Below are positions 5,321 to 5,914 of a DNA stretch of 5,914 nucleotides, piece after piece (the first letter of the stretch is position 1; every line of letters starts with the position of its first letter). The stretch comes from Burkholderiales bacterium. Its GTDB lineage: Bacteria > Pseudomonadota > Gammaproteobacteria > Burkholderiales > SG8-41. The notes under the pieces are model-generated. The model was not told the DNA's origin, searched no databases, and saw only the letters and a list, made by a program, of their open reading frames with translations. The position numbers and the translations under genes are program-made. Where the stretch lies: the NCBI GenBank assembly GCA_019746155.1, contig JAIESJ010000091.1:1-5914 (forward strand), read 5' to 3'.

Positions 5321-5752
5321 CTAGGCTTGGAGCAGCGGAAACCCCGCAAGTTTGGCCGCGCGCCTCAATTCCGTGTCGAATACGCCGAAGCGGAAGTCGG
5401 CGCGGCCGCGGCTTGCGTCGTGCACGGCCTCGACGGCCGCAAGATGCACGCTATCGTAGCCGCGCAGCCCGTAGCGCGCGGCGAATTCCCCGGCCCGGCG
5501 GACCAGCGCCTCGTCGACGGCCACGATCTCCCATTCCACCCAGTGCCTGTCGAGCGCGCGGCGCAGGCGCGCGAAAAGAGTCCTGTCCGCCCCGTTCTGC
5601 GCGAAGCGCGCAAACGCCGCGCACGCCTCGGCGTAAGCGACGAGATGAGTGACGATCAGGGAACTGCGGGCCGCCGCGCCTCTGACGCTCCCGGAATGAA
5701 GCTCTTCCACGAAAAGCTTCACCAGCGCCGAGGTGTCCAGGTAGAGGATCAT
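5321..5752 (-). CDS. vapC: VapC-type PIN-domain ribonuclease toxin
   Basis: A PIN-fold toxin of 143 aa, normal length for VapC. The four acidic residues of the metal-dependent active site are all in place: Asp6 (ILYLDTSALVKL), Glu42 (VAYAEACAAF), Asp100 (YGLRGYDSVHLAAV) and Asp126 (FGVFDTELRRAA). These toxins cleave RNA, often initiator tRNA or rRNA, and are held inactive by a cognate antitoxin. The ATG at 5752 overlaps the antitoxin stop in an ATGA arrangement, implying translational coupling. A longer frame to 5854 exists, but its extra residues are the out-of-frame antitoxin. The protein begins exactly as VapC proteins do at MILYLDTS. It converges with the WYL gene, 95 nt away. Catalytic residues look intact, so the toxin is probably active. 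Confidence 0.9.
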   Translation of the reverse strand: MILYLDTSALVKLFVEELHSGSVRGAAARSSLIVTHLVAYAEACAAFARFAQNGADRTLFARLRRALDRHWVEWEIVAVDEALVRRAGEFAARYGLRGYDSVHLAAVEAVHDASRGRADFRFGVFDTELRRAAKLAGFPLLQA

Positions 5753-5914
5753 CCGCGCTGCTCGCCCACGATCTCCGCCAGCGTCTTTTCGCCCGGCTTG
5801 AGGCGCAGCACCACCCTGGGAACCCGCAGCTTGCCCGTGCCGGGCCTGATCCACGGCTGGCCGCGCAACAGCGCGACGGCCTGCGCCTCGGCGGACGCCC
5901 GGCGCCGGCCGGCA
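5749..5914 (-). CDS. Phd/YefM-like antitoxin, N-terminus outside the window
   Basis: A partial frame of 55 codons ends at the TGA in 5749-5751. The visible C-terminal part is hydrophilic and basic, with RGQPWIRPGTGKLRVP, then RLKPGEKTLAEIVGEQRG at the very end. The LRPGEKTxAEMV-like ending is typical of prevent-host-death (Phd/YefM) antitoxins that partner with PIN toxins of this kind. The missing N-terminus should carry the DNA-binding part. The four-base overlap with the toxin start supports a two-gene toxin-antitoxin operon, antitoxin first. The assignment rests on the tail motif and position, so an AbrB- or RHH-type antitoxin cannot be fully excluded. Confidence 0.7.
   Translation of the reverse strand, partial: AGRRRASAEAQAVALLRGQPWIRPGTGKLRVPRVVLRLKPGEKTLAEIVGEQRG

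Noticed and set aside
5222..5914. Plus-strand frame starting at the ATG overlapping the WYL stop, open to the window end
   Set aside because: It runs antisense to the toxin and antitoxin, is Arg-rich and has no recognisable domain. The ATGA overlap is probably chance.
1..5914. CRISPR array, tRNA or rRNA genes
   Set aside because: No regularly spaced direct repeats with unique spacers, no tRNA cloverleaf and no rRNA-like stretch were seen. The only tandem repeat is the heptamer array at 1021-1048.

Overview
The window is GC-rich, with strong G/C bias at third codon positions. The response regulator and histidine kinase resemble the EnvZ/OmpR pairs of beta- and gamma-proteobacteria (kinase H-box GISHDLRTPLSRIRL, regulator signatures LDLMLPGEDG and TVWGFGYVF). 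A betaproteobacterium is the best guess. This rests on protein resemblance alone; there is no rRNA or other decisive marker.

Layout. (1) Positions 1-1835, minus strand: an ompR-like response regulator followed by an envZ-like sensor kinase that runs off the left edge just before its N-box. The two genes are separated by a roughly 94-bp symmetric repeat built from GTGAAAA heptamers. The repeat supplies the last three codons and stop of the regulator and removes any Shine-Dalgarno in front of the kinase. (2) Positions 1836-2084: a divergent intergenic region with spaced TGTTA-CA half-sites and a TATAAT promoter for a small exported, highly charged protein (2085-2363). (3) Positions 2364-2815: a mostly non-coding stretch with an AT-rich island, one doubtful 53-aa ORF and a terminator-like GC hairpin with a T5 tract directly before the next gene. 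(4) Positions 2816-3946: a 376-aa DGQHR-domain protein, related to DndB and the wider ParB-like/DUF262 group. (5) Positions 3944-4232: a perfect 14-bp stem overlapping its stop codon, a candidate promoter with a 22-bp near-perfect palindrome, and a GC-rich structured leader. (6) Positions 4233-5225: a HTH-WYL-WCX transcriptional regulator. (7) Positions 5321-5914, minus strand and convergent: a VapC-type PIN toxin whose start overlaps the stop of a Phd/YefM-like antitoxin that is cut by the right edge.

How the parts may work together. The left part is core envelope/osmotic two-component signalling. The right part looks accessory: a DndB-like DGQHR protein without dnd genes in view, a WYL regulator of the kind often attached to phage-defence loci, and a toxin-antitoxin pair. 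The most interesting hypothesis is that the DGQHR and WYL genes form a small regulated module, with the palindrome at 4042-4063 as the WYL operator. That is an inference from gene order and DNA symmetry and is untested.
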